Part shown: positions 40,552-42,568 of the stretch, one piece after another | Layout: every line of letters starts with the position of its first letter | How positions within the stretch are numbered: the first letter of the stretch is position 1 | Source: a virus | DNA: 42,568 nucleotides | Reading direction: 5' to 3' (one strand) | IMG/VR virus record: IMGVR_UViG_3300036766_000613 | Location: 1-42,568 of that record | Position numbers and translations under genes: made by a program | Notes under the pieces: generated by a model | What the model was told of the DNA's origin: nothing | The model's input: only the letters and a program-made list of their open reading frames with translations | Databases searched by the model: none

Positions 40552-40674
40552 TTACTTCATTTGTTCACATTTTGATATAACCTGTCCAGTCTTCCCAAGA
40601 TTGTTATCAACCACAGAAAGCAAGACTCCGTCCTTTCTCACAGTTAGTATAGGTTCTACTTTTATTTCATACAT
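40552..40674 (-). CDS. Small hypothetical protein (40 aa)
   Basis: MYEIKVEPILTVRKDGVLLS then VVDNNLGKTGQVISKCEQMK. A complete frame between the 94-aa gene and the SPFH gene, with no competing frame. It could form a small beta domain. Function unknown; support is from position and composition only. Confidence 0.45.
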   Translation of the reverse strand: MYEIKVEPILTVRKDGVLLSVVDNNLGKTGQVISKCEQMK

Positions 40675-40711
40675 TCTAGTATTGTTAATTTTCTTATAAT
40701 ATCCGACCTTT

Positions 40712-40996
40712 TTATTCCGAACCGTATTTCAGTGACCACCAGAAGCACTTCCCAAAACTCTTTGCATCATCGCAATATCTGTAGAACCAATAGAGGTCTT
40801 GATTCGTTTTGAGTCCAGCATCAGCCATCTTTATTGCGTACACAGAAGGCTTCAATGGATTAAACCCAGCAAAAGTTCTTTCTTGATTAAGACGGTCCAC
40901 AAACTTTTTGACTATCTCAGCCCTTTCACTTTGTTGAAAACCATCGTTCTTTTTTCCTATTTGGTATTCTTTAAATATATCATTAATTTGATTCAT
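40712..40996 (-). CDS. Hypothetical protein, first gene of the leftward block (94 aa)
   Basis: The 94 residues include 'FVDRLNQERTFAGFNPLKPS', 'VYAIKMADAGLKTNQDLYWF' and 'CDDAKSFGKCFWWSLKYG'. It resembles small phage proteins with the pattern F-x-P-L-x-P-x-x-V/Y-A-x-K-M ... D-L-x-x-x, of unknown function, seen next to replication or regulatory genes. It is preceded by a G-run (GGGGGG) nine bases before the ATG, the only strong Shine-Dalgarno-like purine run I see, which is part of a hairpin (CATATC/GATATG). Confidence 0.65.
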   Translation of the reverse strand: MNQINDIFKEYQIGKKNDGFQQSERAEIVKKFVDRLNQERTFAGFNPLKPSVYAIKMADAGLKTNQDLYWFYRYCDDAKSFGKCFWWSLKYGSE

Positions 40997-41123
40997 AAAG
41001 CATATCCCCCCTTATTATCCCTTGATATGGGGTAATTCCTGTAACTTATGTCGCGGCCAAGTCCTTATCTATCTATCAGTGGGGTTCCCAATTGTTGTCT
41101 GATAATATCTTTGGACAAAACTT

Positions 41124-41200
41124 ACTTCATAAAAAGCAGGCAAGGTCGCTGGTCGTAAGGGGGCAACGTTGCCAGCACTGTTGTCTACCTTCTATGAAGT
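41124..41200. promoter_or_regulatory. Nested stem-loop region, possible structured RNA
   Basis: Three nested stems can form: ACTTCATA (41124-41131) with TATGAAGT (41193-41200), AAGGT (41142-41146) with ACCTT (41187-41191), and GCTGG (41148-41152) with CCAGC (41172-41176). A perfect 12-bp palindrome GGCAACGTTGCC overlaps the inner loop. On the leftward strand it lies in the leader of the first leftward gene. No known RNA family recognised. Confidence 0.45.
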
Positions 41201-41254
41201 TCTAAGAAGAAGTTTTTTCGGTGATTCCCCTTATAGCACCGTTGGTCTGCTACA

Positions 41255-41292
41255 AAACAACAAAAAACCGCCCCTAATTTAATAGGTAGCGG
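41255..41292 (-). terminator. Intrinsic terminator closing a short leftward transcript
   Basis: CCGC (41268-41271) pairs with GCGG (41289-41292), and CCTA (41273-41276) with TAGG (41283-41286) around a six-base loop. Leftward the stem runs straight into TTTTTTGTTGTTTT (41267-41254), a textbook intrinsic terminator. Confidence 0.8.
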
Positions 41293-41308
41293 CTTCTCGC
41301 TTTTTCAT

Positions 41309-41381
41309 GTTGAAAGAAAAAGACAGATATATTTTGCCAAAACTTAAACACAATACATTTGTCTTTTCTTTTTCTATCAAC
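41309..41381. repeat. Inverted repeat of about 17-22 bases
   Basis: GTTGAAAGAAAAAGACA (41309-41325) is nearly the inverse complement of TGTCTTTTCTTTTTCTATCAAC (41360-41381); the inner four bases of the right arm have no partner. It lies at the predicted start of the leftward RNA and may be either an RNA stem or a protein-binding dyad. Confidence 0.6.
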
Positions 41382-41389
41382 ATTTGATA

Positions 41390-41419
41390 ATTATAATATG
41401 AATTGAAAACAAATGTAAA
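41390..41419 (-). promoter_or_regulatory. Strong leftward sigma70-like promoter
   Basis: TTTACA (41419-41414), 18 bases, TATAAT (41395-41390), with an ACTAACACT box just upstream on the same strand (41434-41426). The start is expected near 41383. This is the best sigma70 match in the window and points away from the rightward genes. Confidence 0.6.
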
Positions 41420-41447
41420 TAGGGTAGTGTTAGTATCTTTGTTGATA

Positions 41448-41476
41448 AGAGACTTTTAGAGACTTTTTTGGACTTT
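41448..41476. repeat. Three GACTTT repeats at exact 10-bp phase
   Basis: GACTTT recurs at 41451, 41461 and 41471; the first two sit in exact copies of AGAGACTTTT (41448-41457, 41458-41467). The ten-base spacing keeps them on one face of the helix, as in a regulator-binding array between divergent promoters. Confidence 0.5.
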
Positions 41477-41530
41477 CCAAACGGACCTTTGTTTATATGC
41501 TCCGTTTGACGCCATAGTGAGGTAACTTGG

Positions 41531-41576
41531 ACTAACACTGTATAGTATGTACATTATGTACACTATATGATAGTAT
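41531..41576 (+). promoter_or_regulatory. Rightward early promoter with ACTAACACT box
   Basis: ACTAACACT (41531-41539), AGTATGTACATT (41544-41555), TGTACA (41548-41553) as the -35, 17 bases, TAGTAT (41571-41576) as the -10. The layout copies the promoter at 872-925. A start near 41583 would serve the zinc-ribbon gene. Confidence 0.55.
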
Positions 41577-41628
41577 ATATATGGAGGCAGTGGTCGTGGC
41601 TTCCTTAAAAATAAGACCAATAAAAATT

Positions 41629-41865
41629 ATGAAAGATAAAAAATTTAAGTGTGTATTGTGTAAGAAAATGAGTGTTGGGTTTGGTAACAATCCGGCTCCA
41701 CTAAGTTTGAAGGGTCGTTGTTGCAATGATTGTGACAATAATGTTCTATTTGCAAGATTAAAGTTTCATGGGGTAGTATTAAGTGATAGTGATAAAAAAA
41801 ATATTGTAAAAATGCGTTTTAGCGGAAACAATCCAAAAGTGATAGTGATAAAAAAAATATTGTAA
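41629..41865 (+). CDS. Small zinc-ribbon phage protein, frame altered by a 56-bp duplication
   Basis: The ATG at 41629 (context aaaattATG) gives MKDKKFKCVLCKKMSVGFGN, then NPAPLSLKGRCCNDCDNNVL. The CxxC...CCxxC pattern with G-x-G-N-N-P-A-P is common in small phage zinc ribbons. An in-frame ATG at 41581 is too near the promoter to be used. A 56-bp tandem duplication (41781-41893) changes the reading frame, so the protein ends KVIVIKKIL. Removing one copy restores a frame that ends NMMDSRMRM at 41921. First gene of the rightward block. Confidence 0.7.
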   Translation: MKDKKFKCVLCKKMSVGFGNNPAPLSLKGRCCNDCDNNVLFARLKFHGVVLSDSDKKNIVKMRFSGNNPKVIVIKKIL

Positions 41866-41893
41866 AAATGCGTTTTAGCGGAAACAATCCAAA
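41781..41893. repeat. 56-bp tandem duplication
   Basis: Two perfect copies with a period of 56 bases lie at 41781-41836 and 41837-41892, plus one further matching base. The period is not a multiple of three, so the copy shifts the zinc-ribbon reading frame. It may be a real mutation or an assembly artefact. Confidence 0.85.
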
Positions 41894-41952
41894 TATGATG
41901 GATTCAAGAATGAGAATGTAAAAAATTGTATTATTAAATTAACTTAAAAATT

Positions 41953-42261
41953 ATGGAAATAAAAACAAAAGAAATGCCAAAGTTTAAGTTTGAAGATATC
42001 ACAAAAGTTTACTCTGGAAAAGAAGGTTCATGTATGTGCGGTTGTGCTGGAAAATACTTTTACACAAAGTTAGGTTTGAAAGAATTGAAAAGCACTGACT
42101 ATAGAATAGATATGTACAAGCCAAATCCAAAGATGGTGAAAAGCGTTTTCAACAAAATGAAAAAAATAGCAGATGTAGTTGGTTTAATTGTTTTAGAAGA
42201 TTATATCATCTACACTGACACAGGTCGGAATTATACAATTTATCTTAAGGAAACAAAATAA
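41953..42261 (+). CDS. Small conserved protein with CxCGC motif (102 aa)
   Basis: MEIKTKEMPKFKFEDITKVY is followed by SGKEGSCMCGCAGKYFY. The short run C-M-C-G-C after 'VYSGKxG' is the signature of a widespread small phage protein. The rest is alpha/beta. The ATG lies in A/T-rich context. No proven function; likely metal binding. Confidence 0.7.
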   Translation: MEIKTKEMPKFKFEDITKVYSGKEGSCMCGCAGKYFYTKLGLKELKSTDYRIDMYKPNPKMVKSVFNKMKKIADVVGLIVLEDYIIYTDTGRNYTIYLKETK

Positions 42262-42265
42262 ATCT

Positions 42266-42502
42266 ATGAAAAACACACAAGGTAAAATGGTCAATAGAGA
42301 AAATGCTTATGAGGTCTGGCAATCATTTGATGGAAGTTGGACTTGGTATGTTCTAAAGAAATATCAGAGTCCAGAGAATGAAGCTAAGAATGAGTATGCA
42401 AGATGGTTCTGTGATGTGACTAGTCCTTTTGTTGGTGAAGAGGGTGAAATGGGAGATACATACATTAAAGACATTAAAAGTAATGCAAGACGAATTAAAT
42501 AA
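42266..42502 (+). CDS. Small conserved phage protein (78 aa)
   Basis: The pattern 'SWTWYVLKKYQSPENEAKNE' followed by YARWFCDVTSPFV and MGDTYIKDIKS matches, from memory, a small protein found in phages of many unrelated hosts. It is 4 bases from the preceding gene and 1 base from the next. Function unknown. Confidence 0.75.
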   Translation: MKNTQGKMVNRENAYEVWQSFDGSWTWYVLKKYQSPENEAKNEYARWFCDVTSPFVGEEGEMGDTYIKDIKSNARRIK

Positions 42503-42503
42503 C

Positions 42504-42568
42504 ATGGAAAAATATATGATAGTTAGATTTTATCGTCAAGAAGGAAAAAATAGAAAAATAATGAAAAC
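42504..42568 (+). CDS. Small conserved phage protein, 5' part of a gene split by the window ends
   Basis: ATG at 42504 begins MEKYMIVRFYRQEGKNRKIM and runs off the end of the window. The frame continues at base 2 and stops at 157 when the ends are joined. It lies one base after the preceding stop. Confidence 0.85.
   Translation, partial: MEKYMIVRFYRQEGKNRKIMK
42515..42568. repeat. Right copy of terminal direct repeat
   Basis: Identical to 1-54 apart from T at 42536 (C at 22), which is silent in the Arg codon of the split gene. Confidence 0.9.

Larger units (their letters stand above)
41255..41383 (-). ncRNA. Candidate ~128-nt leader RNA or short coding RNA
   Basis: A strong promoter at 41390-41419 and a textbook terminator at 41255-41292 define a transcript of about 128 bases, starting near 41383. 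Its 5' end holds a long inverted repeat (GTTGATAGAAAAAG, 41381-41368, with CTTTTTCTTTCAAC, 41322-41309) that would fold as a stem of about 14 pairs with one mismatch. It may instead encode a leaderless 34-residue peptide (41279-41383, MLIEKEKTNVLCLSFGKIYL then SFSFNMKKREAATY), whose stop is in the terminator loop. The layout recalls the lambda late leader, in which antitermination lets polymerase read on into late genes. Expression is unproven. Confidence 0.5.
40997..41628. other. Divergent control region (632 bp without a long gene)
   Basis: The region between the leftward and rightward blocks contains, from left to right, a hairpin over the first leftward ATG, a nested-stem region (41124-41200), a leftward terminator, a large inverted repeat (41309-41325 with 41360-41381), a strong leftward promoter, an inverted AGTGTTAGT box, three GACTTT repeats, an AAACGGA/TCCGTTT hairpin (41479-41507) and the rightward promoter. 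It is the most likely site of early gene control, and possibly replication origin functions. Confidence 0.7.

Noticed and set aside
41581-41628. Upstream in-frame ATG extending the zinc-ribbon gene.
   Set aside because: It lies only five bases after the predicted -10, at or before the expected RNA start; the ATG at 41629 has the normal context.
40997-41628. Possible tRNA or CRISPR in the control region.
   Set aside because: No cloverleaf with conserved arms and no regularly spaced repeats of CRISPR length were found.
1-42568. Alternative genetic code with TGA as an amino acid.
   Set aside because: Many genes end in TGA at ATGA overlaps and no core gene contains an internal TGA, so the standard code fits.

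Overview
The window looks like an essentially complete phage genome of about 42.5 kb with short-tailed (podovirus-like) virion genes. The first 54 bases recur at the last 54 with one synonymous difference, and a 55-codon gene reads across the joined ends. The sequence is therefore circular or terminally redundant and was cut inside a gene. I see no integrase, repressor, DNA polymerase, primase, helicase, RNA polymerase or tRNA gene.

Layout. Rightward genes run from 41629 across the join to 9020. They begin with many small phage proteins, several of them zinc-ribbon-like, and a metzincin-like metalloprotease. A recombination set follows (YqaJ-type exonuclease, an SSB-like protein with a DIPF tip, a NinB-like protein), then a ParB protein. 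The block ends with nucleotide and DNA-modification genes: dATP/dGTP pyrophosphohydrolase, HNH endonuclease, dUTPase, deaminase, MT-A70 methylase and a thymidylate-synthase homologue that looks dCMP-specific. Leftward genes run from 40996 down to 9242. In transcription order these are two small genes, an SPFH / prepilin-like / HAD / Fic cassette, small genes and a TerS-like protein, GroES and GroEL, the large terminase, portal, scaffold and capsid genes, a set of fibre and decoration genes, the tail nozzle and adaptor, two internal virion proteins, lysis genes and NinG. A lone rightward homing-type endonuclease interrupts the leftward block at 14702-15226. The blocks converge on a bidirectional terminator at about 9026-9069 and diverge from a 632-bp control region (40997-41628).

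Host. Genes lack clear Shine-Dalgarno sites. Late genes instead share an A/T-rich start signal (AAATATATG-like), while the promoters I see have sigma70-like -10 boxes. A prepilin-like peptide resembling those abundant in Patescibacteria, the start signal and a papain-type lysin with a peptidoglycan-binding domain make a Patescibacteria-like host a reasonable guess. This is inference only. The standard genetic code fits, with TGA used as a stop.

Most interesting points. (1) A tightly packed SPFH / 49-residue prepilin-like / HAD / Fic operon. (2) A ThyA homologue with Asp177 where dUMP enzymes have Asn, as in dCMP hydroxymethylases. (3) A ParB gene with no ParA, plus three near-consensus parS sites. 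(4) A phage GroEL with Asn at the ATP-hydrolysis Asp398 position, paired with a GroES whose mobile loop is altered. (5) A promoter-to-terminator unit of about 128 nt in the control region, reminiscent of lambda's late leader. (6) A 978-residue internal virion protein with ParB-like and RelA/SpoT-like segments. (7) An H-type pseudoknot in the leader of that gene.
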